A stretch of DNA of 64,000 bases, from the NCBI GenBank assembly GCA_001687465.1, contig LVLI01000132.1:1-64000 (forward strand), written 5' to 3'. This document shows positions 47,661-58,434 of the stretch, one piece after another. Made by a program: the position numbers and the translations under genes. The first letter of the stretch is position 1, and every line of letters starts with the position of its first letter. The notes below the pieces were generated by a model that saw only the letters and a program-made list of their open reading frames with translations, was not told where the DNA came from and did no database searches. This DNA is from Halocafeteria seosinensis (Eukaryota > Sar > Bigyra > Bicosoecida).

Positions 47661-48630
47661 ATGATGAATCCAAAGAGAACTGCTTCTTCCATGTTGAAAC
47701 GTGGAAGTATCGATGTCGGACCATTTGAAGCTCTGAGTAGCTCCTTGCTGGACAAGCGATGTAGACGTGTAAACATGGCTATGCAGTTACTTCTGGTTTC
47801 CCGCAAGTACAGTGCATATCCTGGAAGGATACAGTTCCGGTATTGCTGCCGTCAGTAAGGCGAACAGTTGCTAGGTCGCTGTTGAGCATCAGCACCTCTG
47901 CAGTAATATTTGCGATGCTGTTGTCTTAGTTTCCCCGGAATTTCTTTCCCAAACGGAGTTATTAGGACGTCGCCATTGTTGACGTTGACTCATGTACTTG
48001 CTTTTGGTGACTGACAAAGCGCTCCTTTTCGCTGTTAACAAGGCTCACCATTGCAGCGACGGCATTGCTTCAAACAGCTGAAACCTCGGGCCCCCATCAA
48101 TGCTTGGTTCATACTCTCGACTACCTGGGTAGTATATGGCAGCCGATCATATTTACGCCGCTTCCGCCATTACGCCTTTGAGATAGGAAAAGGAAAAGGC
48201 ATGTTGGTGGAAGTTCCATTAGTTTGTCGAACTTGGCTTCGGTTAAGTTTCCTTGGTCCTTTTCACGCACTCCAGAAAACAGCCTACAACCGCGTTTAAT
48301 TCGAATAAGTAATATACGTGTAAGCCCATTACGAAGGCGCTTCTGAGACGGCAAAACCTCTAGTATACCCAAATGGGCCTTATACTACTGGACGCGCCAC
48401 TACCAGCAAAGAACGCGACACTCTCCTCGCCATTGCTCATATTTGATGCGCATGCGCTCCCCACCCCATACATCTATGAATTATGCAGTTGCCTTTTTAA
48501 ACTTGTACATGGAAAACAGCGCCACGTGCGGCCCGCGACGTGCCACTGTGAAACATATGTACATTGTACTCCCTTGACTCTGTTCACAGAGCGGGTAGCA
48601 AATAGAGAGCACTGTCTGTACTCCATGCAC
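47661..48630. other. Gene-poor stretch with a TFB1 5' fragment
   Basis: About 970 bp. Apart from the short TFB1-derived piece at 48327-48385, I find no supported gene. The minus-strand frame that starts at that piece (48372-48121) has no recognised domain beyond it. Confidence 0.45.
48327..48385 (-). pseudogene. Fragment of TFB1 (TFIIH p62), N-terminal PH part
   Basis: About 55 bp, on the minus strand, matching TFB1 at about 53386-53438 with few differences, including GGTTTTGCCGTCTCAGAAGC. It encodes EVLPSQK as in TFB1, then diverges. Confidence 0.85.
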
Positions 48631-51600
48631 TCATTTCTTCTTCTGTTTCTTTGGGGAGGGTTCTATTTCCACAGGTGGAGCACCCATCCACAAAATGTCG
48701 GATTCTTTCATATGCTTCATGGGCTTCACCGGGCCACCGCACAGCTTTTCTTTCCGTTCCATCGTCACCTTCAATCCACGACCCAGATCCAACGGTAACA
48801 GTGGGCTTGTGGTTTTCGAGTATTGCTGCAAAGCGGTCTCGAGAGTTTTCTGCTTGAACGCCAGTCCAGCAACAAAACGACGGCAACGCTTGAACGGGTC
48901 CTCGTCGCCCAATTTGGTCCGCATCTCGTTGTACTGCTTCCACTGGGCACTCACGCTAGAGCGAGAGAGAGGGAGTCCGTCAAGGACTCTGCCACGTTGA
49001 ATCTTGTTTAGATACTGCAAATTAGGATCCGTGGTCTTGGCAGCCTCCTGAAACGACCCGTCATTTTCCAACTTGCTTTGGATCCCTACCGATCCTATTC
49101 CTTCGGAGTCGGTTGCAAAAAAGAGAAAATCCCATCCGGCAAACTTCGACAACAAATACAGAATCACCGTCTTCTTATAATCTTGCTCTCGCTTAGGAGG
49201 GAACCGTTCGAATAATTCTTTTAGTTCATGTCCCGTACCTTTTACCCAATGCAAGTTCTTACACACGGTGAAGTCTACCAATACATTCTCCAGGTCGTTT
49301 TTGATATATTGAGCATTCTTGCGAGTGGTTGGGTGGTCAGACTGCTCAAAGTCATCAACATACCAGAGAAAGTCCCGGAATATACTCCATAAAGAGGTTT
49401 CTCCTACTGTTGGAGACCTCGCCAAGAGGAGATGGTGGCAAAGAAGTGGTTCGGCACTTTCTCCCAACCCACTGTGATCTACAAGAAAATTATCACGGAC
49501 CATGGCCGTAACGGTACCATTTAGATGCTCACGGTAGAATTTCCTCTCTACTGGGTCGTTCGAGTTCAACAGTAACTCGGTTCGTTCGACCACACATTGT
49601 TTCACGAACGGCTCTTCGTCCAATATGGCCCGGCGCAACTGCTTAGACTTAGCAACACAAACCCCGCTGCCTACAATGAGGCAATCCATCATTTCCGCAC
49701 TTAGTGGGAGGTATTCAGCATCAAGCTTGATCATCGTGTAAAGAGCCAACATAGCACTATATTTGGAAACCGTGGTATAGATGTCTGCACCAACTTCCTT
49801 GCGCGACTGTAAAGCCCTGTCTACTTGCAATTGGATGACGTCCTTCTTGAGCTTGTTCGTCCGGTTTACTTCATCCTTTAGCATGTTTTTCAGCTCGACT
49901 TGGTTCACCGGCTTCAGAATAGTATAGCCATAGTGTATGTTTTCCACTAGTCTCGCCGCCCAGAGGCCTCTACCACACAACATTTCTACCCCTTGACGGA
50001 ACTCCTTGGTTTTCTCCAGCTGTTTCCAGACACGCTCAACATTGAAGTAGTGAAAAACGAGCTCTTTTATGCCCTGTACTGAAAATATGTCCACATCATG
50101 GGTAAACTGCAGTTTGCACCTAGTCGGCGAGATTTCAGCTGCCTTCTGTAGCCGACTGAAAGTCGATTTCGTTCCCACAAACACACCTCCAATTTCGTGG
50201 TGTTTCAACAAGTGCGAAACCTCCACATGCAACGCGTAGACTTCATCAGTTGGATCATCAGGGATGTTCCTAGGGGGGGCATCTCGTTCTGCTATGTCTG
50301 ACTTATGCAGAAAGAGGCCGGGAAATTTACCTATCAATGCTTGAACTTCATCCACCGCCACGATAATCGACATCCCGGGAATTTTCGACTTCAAATTGCC
50401 TACGGCATTCACTAGGAGCGCTTCAACCTTTTCTGCACTTGGTAAGTTTTTGTAGTCGACACCATTGTGTCGCACATTTACCAAGACCTCACAAAGGCGA
50501 GACTCCGCAATCTTGCAAACTTCTTCTTCCCCTAGACCATTTCGTAAGGCCCATAAAGCAGCTATCCGCATATCTTGCGGGCTGAAAGGAGGATGCTGAC
50601 GACCGATAGTATTGAGCAGTAGGTAAATATACTCTATATAACTGGCGAATACTAAGTTCACAGCGGCATATGCTGCTTCAGAAATGATCCTCTCCAGCCC
50701 AGGTTCCAAATATACAGTGAGTGTTTTCAAAATACTGTCAAGGAAACCCCAGGGTGCCGTCAGGTAATCCCCACCTTCACCCTGCCCTTTCGTTGCCACG
50801 TTGCACAAGATAACAAGGGTATCGTGTTTGGGGTCCATTCCTAAAACGTACAGGGCATGAGTCTTTCCACCGCCACTGGACTGACTGTAAATTGTCAGAT
50901 ACCCATCTTGCCCTTCCGTGAAAGCACCTTGTAAAATAAAACGCAATGCCCGTAGTGTGGAGGGGCCCACGTGATGCAAGAACTGAGGAATAACTTCAGG
51001 GCTTGCGGTTTTGTAAAATACCGGCACAGGTCTCTTGGAAAAACCTTCCGCTTCAGTATGCGGCTGCTCTGAAAACATCTGATTCCTCTTCATGCTTTTC
51101 ACAACGTGGCGCAACACTCCTTTGATATTCTGCGGCTTTTGCGCCCGAAGGAAGCTCAGGTCCATTCCTGCAATCGCATGCCAAAAGAACGTGTAGACCA
51201 CATGCCTAGGATACAGTGTTCATGTAGGATCACCGGACAACGCACCAAACTTCCCCAATCGTTGCTCCGAGCCTGTGGGGGAACAGCGAAAATACATGTA
51301 TCACACCACGATGAAAAGTCACAAAAACCAACCGTCTACAGCACAACGCAGGTAATATCTATAGGTGGGTAGAGACTTACCTGTTTCGTGCGGACATAGT
51401 TTCCTAATCAAGGCACACAGCGTATCGGTTAGCATGGGTACTGAGAGACCCGGCTCCTCACAAAACAGACCAGAGTCAGACTCTAAGCTATCATTCTTCC
51501 ACTGTTCAACTTTCTGTTTCATTGTGTCCCTCTCATCGGGAGGGTACAAATCCTTGAGGCGTTTTTCTTTATACGCATCGCAAGCCCCATAGTCACCCAA

Positions 51601-51873
51601 AAGGAAACAAGCAACCACGACCTTGTGCTTGAGCTCGTTTCGTTGGACGTCAGTAAGGGGCTTATCCGCTTTTTCTGAACGTAGAAGCGCTTCTACTTCT
51701 TCAATGTCTTTCGACGCAATACTTCTCTCCCTATCCAAACATTTTGCGATGCCCTGAGCCCAACCAACTTCATCCGTCACTTTGCATTTTCTAGGAATAA
51801 ACCAGTGAGGGATTCCTTCAATAGCTTCATCCAATGTAAACTTCGGCGCTTCCTCCGGAGCTGCAGCTGCCAT
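48631..51873 (-). CDS. Large P-loop NTPase with possible C-terminal nuclease motif (CRN/RHS-like)
   Basis: Three exons (51873-51381, 51272-51234, 51167-48631) give 1022 residues. The N-terminal 165 residues are charged and unfamiliar (FTLDEAIEGIPHWFIPRK). Walker A is SQSSGGGKTHAL (about 272-283, K279) and Walker B is IIVAVDEVQAL (about 445-455, D450/E451). A middle helical domain follows. Near the C-terminus, WDFLFFATDSEG and then VGIQSK resemble the D...(E/Q)xK core of PD-(D/E)XK nucleases found after NTPases in Crinkler-type proteins. The end is PSPKKQKKK, a likely nuclear signal. Unlike the neighbour at 46-47.7 kb, the frame is intact over 2.5 kb. It could be a domesticated element protein, an effector or an unrelated AAA-type ATPase. 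The small middle exon is the least certain join. Confidence 0.75.
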
Positions 51874-52254
51874 TCTGGTGCTATTGTCAAATGAGTTGGT
51901 GTGTTTAAACGTGTAGTAGTAGCTGGGGCAGCCTGGGGGCTAAACAGCTCCGAAAGTTAAGGCCTGCCAACTACCTGGTGTGGTTGTACACTGCAATAAA
52001 GCGTCAGCCTGAGTACAAAGGGTCTGTTTGCGTCTCCGTCTTGAAACAAATGGCTGTACAACCCTTTTGATGGACCATGTTATACTCCACTCGCTATCGG
52101 AGTGAAGTCAAACTAAAGTGACTTCAAGTCGACCCTACAGTATATAGAGAGTGATATTGCAAACATTTCCTGGTATGACATGCATCTAATATTTTTGGGG
52201 TACATTTAAGTATCTCAGTTGTGTGAGTGATTGTGTTCGTGCTCTTAGAGATGT
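51874..52254. other. Upstream region of the NTPase gene
   Basis: About 380 bp expected to contain its promoter. No motif named. Confidence 0.4.
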
Positions 52255-52480
52255 CAATGGGAGAGGAACGAGGGTGCCCTCCACACAGGGTTGGGTGTTG
52301 AAGTTGCCCTCCGCGCCGCGGGAGTCCGCGGCGGGACCGGTCAGCCGGGCCCGGCTGGCCGCAACCCCGAGCAGACATCGGCGGCTTGGTTGGCTGGCTT
52401 TGGGCTTGGGGGTAGCCTGGCTGGCTTGGGCGGCGAAGCCCAAGCCAAACCCAAGCCAGGTCGCAAGCTCTTGACACCCT
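52255..52480. other. GC-rich island with internal inverted repeats
   Basis: Base composition rises sharply above the surroundings. It contains CCGCGCCGCGGGAGTCCGCG and a hairpin (CTTGGGC / GCCCAAG, about 52417-52443), plus repeated GGCTTGG/CCAAGCC words. No codon pattern or known domain. It could be a foreign insertion, a structured element or a local CpG-like promoter of the NTPase gene. Confidence 0.7.
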
Positions 52481-52590
52481 AGTTCTCTGCACAACTTCGT
52501 TCAAACCCGCTGCTGATTATCATACAAAGGACGGTAGAATGTGGCGGAAGTGTGTGCATTTAGCTATGCCCCAATATAGCGTACCCAGAT

Positions 52591-52612
52591 ATCTGTCACA
52601 TTTGTGTGTGTA
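52591..52612. repeat. Recurring ATCTGTCACATTTGTGTGTG motif
   Basis: The same ~20-bp word occurs at 695 (lacking its first bases), 24090 and 57873. Here it sits a few bases before the start of the TFB1-derived fragment. Confidence 0.85.
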
Positions 52613-52615
52613 TTT

Positions 52616-52894
52616 GAATAGTGCAGTGGCGGCCTACTGTTCGAAAACTGGCAGCAAAGAGGAGCATCTACCTCTACCTTGGAGAGTTGAGGTGTATGTA
52701 TCCCATGACCCCGCAGCAAGACCACTAATGTTCGTCTGGGAACTCGTGCATCACCACAATCTCTATAAGCAGGGGCATCTCTTAGATATCTTCGAAAGCT
52801 GAAGACCATCCCGATGACGAGTTACAATACCGGTAGGCTTGCATCTATCACAGCAGGGGCCCTCTGGAAGACGAATGAAGAGGCATATCCGGTC
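52616..52894 (+). pseudogene. Rearranged copy of the TFB1 / neighbour gene junction
   Basis: 52616-52670 copies TFB1's last coding part (55288-55342) in the same direction. 52676-52847 copies 55349-55526 in the reverse direction. 52857-52894 copies 55524-55561 in the original direction. The source is the convergent 3' junction of TFB1 and the minus-strand gene at 55392. The inversion creates an open frame that runs from TFB1's tail (LNSAVAAYCSKTGSK) directly into the other gene's tail (YVSHDPAARPLMFVWEL) and ends at its stop. Confidence 0.9.
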
Positions 52895-53308
52895 GGTAGA
52901 AATGTTCTCTCAGATAACGCCCGGCACCAACGAGCCACAAGTTGGTCCACAACACTGGAAGTTTGCTCATGTGGTGTCAAAGTTCTGCAATATGCAATCC
53001 CCGGTAAAGATGCTTGGGTGCAAAGTTTCACTATCATCGGATAAAGATGGTCGTTGATGATTGCTACTCCGATCAGTTATGTGGATGTAGTGCGTATGTT
53101 TCCACGTTTGAATCTAAGAACATTAAAAATTTGACTACCGACTACTGCTAAGCTGCTTCCATGATTCTTACATTTTGTTGTGAAGGTACTTTGGTTGCCT
53201 AGACATTGCCACAGAGTCTTAATAAAACAATGTGTTGTTTTCCATTCATTAGTTAGTTCAATCGAATAGTTCAAAATCGTACTAGTTGGGGTAGCAAACG
53301 CATCAAAT
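52895..53308. other. Intergenic, promoter side of TFB1
   Basis: About 410 bp. It includes TAAAGATGGTCGTTGATGA (53042-53060), which also occurs at 45304-45322 at the end of the Q/Y-rich gene, another piece shared between these two places. Confidence 0.55.
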
Positions 53309-55351
53309 ATGAGCAATGACGAGGAGAGTGTCTCGTTCTTTGCTCGTTGTATAGGCGTTCCCAGTAGTGAGCCACCTGTAGAGGATAAGGCCCATGTGGG
53401 TATCGTAGAGGTTTTGCCGTCTCAGAAGCTCCTTCGATGGAGGAGAAAGGATGCAGATCCTTCGCAATGGACTTACACTTTGGACGTATCGAGTCTACAG
53501 AAATGGCAGAAACGAAAAAATGACGTGAAATTCCTGACTTCCGGGGGCTCCGAGTACGCATTTGCCGTCTATTCACGAGATGACAACCAACAACCCAGCG
53601 AAGAAGAACGGGAGCGCCTACGGAAGCTTGTCAAACGACTATCAAGTGCTCCGTCGGGGGACTCTTCTGCCACGAGTACCGCCAATGGAGCTGTGGCTTC
53701 CGGAGGTGGAGACTCTCGAGACATTGAATCATCGTCATCCTCTAGACGGCGAGAAGGCAAGAAGTCCTTCCTCCGAAAATTGATGACGTACGAGGAGGAG
53801 CTTAATATCCGAAAGTCCCTTCTTGAGAAAAACGAGACTGACGAGGACAGAAAACTGAGGCGTCGCTACGAGAAACTGGTGGAGGGTAAGGAATTGACAG
53901 AAGATGAGTTTTGGGCCGAGCGCGAGCAGCTTATTTTTGATGAGTATGCGAGAAGAAGAGAAAGAGCGTTGCCTTCAGCATTGCCGGATGAGCGCCCCAG
54001 TCATGGAACCAAAAATGTGTCTTTTAGGTTGACCGCTATGCAGATTCGGCAGATGCTTGTCAGAGACCCTGCGCTGAAACAAGCTTACCAAGAGTATTGT
54101 CAAAGTGGTGCTGTGACCCAAAAGGAATTTTGGACTACGTATTTTCGAACCCGCGAGGGACTGCCCATTGATTTGAGTGTGGAGGATGATAAGAGCCAAA
54201 AGAAGAGACGAGAAGCTCTGCAATTTTTCGTTGCCTACAAAGACGGTCTTGTTGATGACAATGGCAACATACTGCAACAGCATCACCGCGATGCTGTAGG
54301 ATCTTCGAATGACACAAAAACGAAGCGAAAGCAACTTTCGACCGTCTCTCAAGATGTAAATTTGGTACAGTCACTCGACGATGTCGCGTACAGTGAGATC
54401 CCTAGCAAATACTCAGTTGACCCGGGGACAAGCAAATACTCAAGAACGAATGAAGCAAATAGCAGCGTTTCGAACTTTCAAGTTGACCAGTGGCGGGGCG
54501 GGTTTGGTACTGGTGAACATGCTCGAGCGTATGAAGGGTTTATCCCGCGTGGCATCGTCGGACCAAAGGAATCAAAAGAGATTTCTCAGAGAAGCAAACA
54601 CATAGAACGAAAGGCTGATAGACTAATCAAGGAGCACAACCGATATTCGGGTGTGGTGGTAGAAGGTGGTTTGTACGATGGAAGAAACAGTAGAGGGGCA
54701 GCTGGAGTATCATCGATCGATGAAGAACGGATAAACGAAGAACTTGAAGACCTAAGGAAAGAGGGCGGAAGGAACTACTTACCCCTTCAAGTTGACAAGC
54801 ACAAAGTGATGTCGCACGTCACAGAACAAAATGTGGTACCCGAAGAAACTGGTACTTTCCACGAAAAAAACGGAGTGGTTGTGGCCCCGCCTGGATCAAA
54901 CGTTACCAGCTCGAAAATCCTAGATGAGCGCGAAAACGGTATAACCCCCTTGGTGTTAACTCTAGGGTTCATGAATGATGCCCACGATCGCGCGTCATTG
55001 CAGAAGCAGACGTTCAAGGAACTTCTTCAAAGCTTGCCTCCAGAACTCAGCAATTTTCTGACCGACATTGTTCCGCGTGAACCAGAACTGCTGAAGACGT
55101 TTTGGAGGTTGCATAGTCAATATTCTAGAGCGGATAGTAGGAGTCTGCAGCGTTTCGGGGAAATGGCGACGAGAATCGCGGAAATGTCTAAGTCCGTTGC
55201 GGGGATCATAAAGTCTATCGAAGAAAACACGGACACTGAGTCAAAGAGGAAAATGTTGCAGATACTCGACCCAATGAGCGAGCAACTGAATAGTGCAGTG
55301 GCGGCCTACTGTTCGAAAACTGGTAGCAAAAAGGAGCATCTACTGCCATAG
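53309..55351 (+). CDS. TFB1: TFIIH subunit p62 (TFB1/GTF2H1)
   Basis: Single exon, 680 residues. TFB1 is a core TFIIH subunit for transcription and nucleotide excision repair. Residues about 28-110 form the PH-like domain that contacts activators and repair factors (VGIVEVLPSQKLLRWRRK, TYTLDVSSLQKWQ). Two BSD domains follow (LTEDEFWAEREQLIFDEYARR near 200, and AVTQKEFWTTYFRTREG near 280). The C-terminal domain has LPPELSNFLTDIVPRE and a helical end. No introns, unlike nearly all neighbours. Three fragments of it are scattered between 45.4 and 52.9 kb. Confidence 0.95.
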   Translation: MSNDEESVSFFARCIGVPSSEPPVEDKAHVGIVEVLPSQKLLRWRRKDADPSQWTYTLDVSSLQKWQKRKNDVKFLTSGGSEYAFAVYSRDDNQQPSEEERERLRKLVKRLSSAPSGDSSATSTANGAVASGGGDSRDIESSSSSRRREGKKSFLRKLMTYEEELNIRKSLLEKNETDEDRKLRRRYEKLVEGKELTEDEFWAEREQLIFDEYARRRERALPSALPDERPSHGTKNVSFRLTAMQIRQMLVRDPALKQAYQEYCQSGAVTQKEFWTTYFRTREGLPIDLSVEDDKSQKKRREALQFFVAYKDGLVDDNGNILQQHHRDAVGSSNDTKTKRKQLSTVSQDVNLVQSLDDVAYSEIPSKYSVDPGTSKYSRTNEANSSVSNFQVDQWRGGFGTGEHARAYEGFIPRGIVGPKESKEISQRSKHIERKADRLIKEHNRYSGVVVEGGLYDGRNSRGAAGVSSIDEERINEELEDLRKEGGRNYLPLQVDKHKVMSHVTEQNVVPEETGTFHEKNGVVVAPPGSNVTSSKILDERENGITPLVLTLGFMNDAHDRASLQKQTFKELLQSLPPELSNFLTDIVPREPELLKTFWRLHSQYSRADSRSLQRFGEMATRIAEMSKSVAGIIKSIEENTDTESKRKMLQILDPMSEQLNSAVAAYCSKTGSKKEHLLP

Positions 55352-55391
55352 ATGCAAGCCTATTGTAACTCGTCATCACGATGGATGGTCT

Positions 55392-56421
55392 TCAGCTTTC
55401 GAAGATATCTAAAAGATGCTCCTGCTTATAGAGATTGTGGCGATGCACGAGTTCCCAGACGAACATTAGTGGTCTTGTTGCGGGGTCATGGGATACATAC
55501 CTCAACTCTCCAAGATATAGGTAGGGGCGCTCTGGAAGACGAATGAAGAGGCATATCCGGTCAAAGGACGCAGACTCTCTGTTTTTGCGGTCGTTTGAAG
55601 TGCTAATGTTCAGTAGCCTCTGAATGACGGGAGTGTGTTCATGTTGTGTGGGCTGAGCGAACCAAGTCATATATCTGCCATTATCACGAAAGACATTATT
55701 ATACTTTGTTGTCATATCGATGTTGACAAAAAGTAAAATAGCATTATTGAATTCCTGGATTCCCGACATCTTATTGAAGCGTGGTTTCTTGCCCGATGCG
55801 CTTGCCAAATTCATCACGGCACGCTTCGCTTGTTTACCAGGTCCTCCTAACTCCATGTTTACGAAGTGCCCTAACCAGTTTGCATTCAGTTTCTCGACGT
55901 CTGCCTCTAGATTCTTACTGCTATCGACTGGAGGAACGTGAGGCGCAGTCTCTTTCTTCCTAGTTGCTGCAGCTCCGGGCTCTCGCTTCTCTGTATACCC
56001 TTTCAACACTTGGTCCAGATCGAAGTTCTGCAGTACTCCAGGATAAATCTACCCATCAGAGCACAACTTGCAGAGCGAAGCTTACCTCATCCTTTAGACT
56101 AGCTTCCTTTCCTTGTAGCCTTGCACTTTTACGCGCCCCATCAATCCTGTGGTCTGCTCCAGGCGCTCGCCGCCGCGGTTGTCGTCCGGCGGCATTCCTT
56201 GTAGTCGTCGACACCTCTTGGATGCGTCGCTTCCGTCCACGACGATGACTCGACGGATGATAGTACGACTCTGTCTCCTGTTGAGAGGGCGTCAGTTTCT
56301 CTACTGTGTACGAGGCGAAATCTTGAGTCCCAAAAAGCTCCTGTTGTAATTGTCGTGTCTTGGCAATGTTGCGACGTCGCTGTTCACTCCAGCTACCTCC
56401 ACCACCAGTAGTATTGCTCAT
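55392..56421 (-). CDS. Basic, nuclear-looking protein of unknown function
   Basis: Two exons (56421-56086 and 56027-55392) give 323 residues. The first ~110 are very basic with likely nuclear signals (HRRGRKRR, GRQPRRRAPG). The second part has a compact, conserved-looking domain: NWLGHFVNMELGGPGKQAKR, IQEFNNAILLFVNID, GRYMTWFAQPTQHEHTPVIQ and a final LRYVSHDPATRPLMFVWEL. I think of DUF-type domains found beside restriction or helicase modules, but I cannot name the family. Its stop lies 40 bp from TFB1's stop; that junction was copied and partly inverted at 52.6 kb. Confidence 0.72.
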
Positions 56422-56550
56422 TCTGCCAAATAAACAAATAAATCTGACAAAGGTTTGTTAGAACCTTCCCAACGAATCGAAGTCCACAAAACCAATAATA
56501 CTCATTTTTAATTTTTGGACACATTTACAAACTCTAGTTTATCTATCATA

Positions 56551-57099
56551 ATGCTCCGTCAACGACCAGCTTCCTCCACAATGGTGGATGAGACAGGACA
56601 ATACCAGGAACCCACCGGTGGTTCGACGCATTTCATGGACAGGGCCTCAGTGTTTCCCGAGCTTCCTAATCCGAATTTAGATTATCTAGTACCGGGACTA
56701 TGCGTCGCTAATTGTCTCCTCGTGCTGGAAAACGTGATCAATTTGCCCGTCATGGCGGTGGAGACGATTCCCTTGAGGCTGCTATGTATCCCTTTGTGTT
56801 TTGTGGGCGGGATTATGGTGAAACTAACCTTAGACGCGCTTCCCTCAACTCCCGCGGGAGAGCTCATAAGTTCAGGACCGTACAGTTTTACGAGGAACCC
56901 CTTCTGCGTCGGCATTGACCTCGTCGTACTCGGTACTGGGTGTTTATTCAACAGTGGATGGCTGTGTCTCTACGCGCTGATAGTTTTGCCTCTGTTGCAA
57001 CATTTTCTCATTGTTAAAGAGGAGGAAAAATTCCTGAAGCATCGCTTTGGAATTCGCTATACCTCATACTGTGGGGAAACCCCGCGATGGCTCCTTTGA
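56551..57099 (+). CDS. Isoprenylcysteine methyltransferase-like (ICMT/PEMT family) protein
   Basis: Single exon of 182 residues from the ATG at 56551. It has four to five hydrophobic segments. The C-terminal half carries the family hallmark GPYSFTRNPFCVGIDLVVLG, then VKEEEKFLKHRFGIRYTSYC, matching the SAM-binding motif of membrane methyltransferases (RHPxY ... EE). Here the usual His after Arg is replaced by Asn (RNP), as in many family members. The substrate could be prenyl-Cys or a lipid. Confidence 0.85.
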   Translation: MLRQRPASSTMVDETGQYQEPTGGSTHFMDRASVFPELPNPNLDYLVPGLCVANCLLVLENVINLPVMAVETIPLRLLCIPLCFVGGIMVKLTLDALPSTPAGELISSGPYSFTRNPFCVGIDLVVLGTGCLFNSGWLCLYALIVLPLLQHFLIVKEEEKFLKHRFGIRYTSYCGETPRWLL

Positions 57100-58434
57100 A
57101 CTTTTTCACTGCTTGAAGTTGTAGCAGAGTAAAAGCGTATACAGAACCGGGACTTCGATGTGAGCTAAAACCTTAATCTAGGGCTAAATTCATTCGTCTT
57201 TTGCCAACTGTGCCCTCCGCATCTATTATGGGGTTCAATGCAAGAGAGGTAGATGACGTCTGGGCCCCGACTCCGTGAGGGTAGCTTCGCTTCGACCGTG
57301 GACAGACGAACTTCCGCTTGTGCTGATAGCTCCAGATTTAGCGAAATATGATGATGGGGCGACAACTCCCGGTAGGCTGGTCGATGCTGTTTTGCTATGG
57401 AGGTTGCCGAGCTGTATCTTCGCCTGACTCTTGGAAATTCCCACACTCTCACAGCGTCTCCGTAAGACCAAATAACCCAATAGGTCAAGAGCATCCAGAG
57501 CAGTGTACAATGCTGCCCATGTAGTGCCGTCCAATTCTATGGACTTTGGTTGTTTTCCGATTGGTACAGAATCGGTAATATCAGAACTCATATTGGCAAA
57601 CGTCAGCGACAGCCACTTCAAGTTGATGGTAAAACGAGCCGCAATAATTCATCCAAATTCTATACCTTTCGAAATGAAGTTTCTAGCAATCGGCATAAAC
57701 TGTGGAGGAAAGTGTTGTTGAGGGTTCAAAGAACGTGTACAGCACCTTAAACTGTATGCGCGACACTTGTTTCGGAAATTCTTAAACGAGAAAGAGGCTG
57801 AGGGAACAGCGGAGCCGTCACTGCTTAATACGGGCAAATGGCGCTCCTCGTTAAGACCTCGGCCGGTGGGCTATCTGTCACATATGTGTGTGGTCTGGAA
57901 TAATTACCATCCGTGAATTCTCCAAAATGCGTCCACAGCAGCAAGTATGATAAAATAGTCACAGGACTCCTGTAAGTCCAGGTACCAATACGAGTGAGTC
58001 ATGCAAGAATTACCCCTGACCCGAGAGTCGGCTCGAGCCTTGGATCCGATCAGGCTACGGCAGAGCTTGGCTCAGCTTGCGCCTCAACGGTTGAAGTTGT
58101 CGTAGAAATCCTGTCCTCGAGTGTATTGGGTTCCGATACGATCATAGCTACAGATATACAGTACCCGTGAGTAGAACTGCCAGCGACCACCAGTGCCGTG
58201 GAAGTTTAATAACAAATGCCCGTAACCTGCGCAACCTGATTCTTGTGAGCTTCCTGGAATACTATAACGGTGCGCGAGGCCCAGGGTACAAATAATGAAG
58301 TTGGATTTAACGTCAAAACTCTAGCCATATTTAAGAGTCCTTTACTTTGACACAGACTAATCACATTCTAGGCTCTTCGTCAGATAGGTCAAAGAATCAG
58401 CCACGGGGCCATGATGTCTTTGTTTTGATCCCAG
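57100..58434. other. Gene-poor region with a dispersed repeat
   Basis: A minus-strand frame (57588-57235, MSSDITDSVPIGKQPKSIE onward) of about 118 residues is protein-like but unmatched; a nearby piece (FMPIARNFISKG, near 57,665) could be an upstream exon. I could not join them. A dispersed repeat copy lies at 57799-57893. The rest shows nothing. Confidence 0.4.
57799..57893. repeat. Dispersed repeat, copy 2
   Basis: Counterpart of 24003-24112; shared blocks are listed there. The end reads CTATCTGTCACATATGTGTG, one base off the other copies of the terminal word. Confidence 0.85.

Noticed and set aside
52291-52482. Ala/Gly/Pro-rich open frames over the GC-rich island
   Set aside because: Open frames are expected in GC-rich DNA on both strands; neither has domain character.
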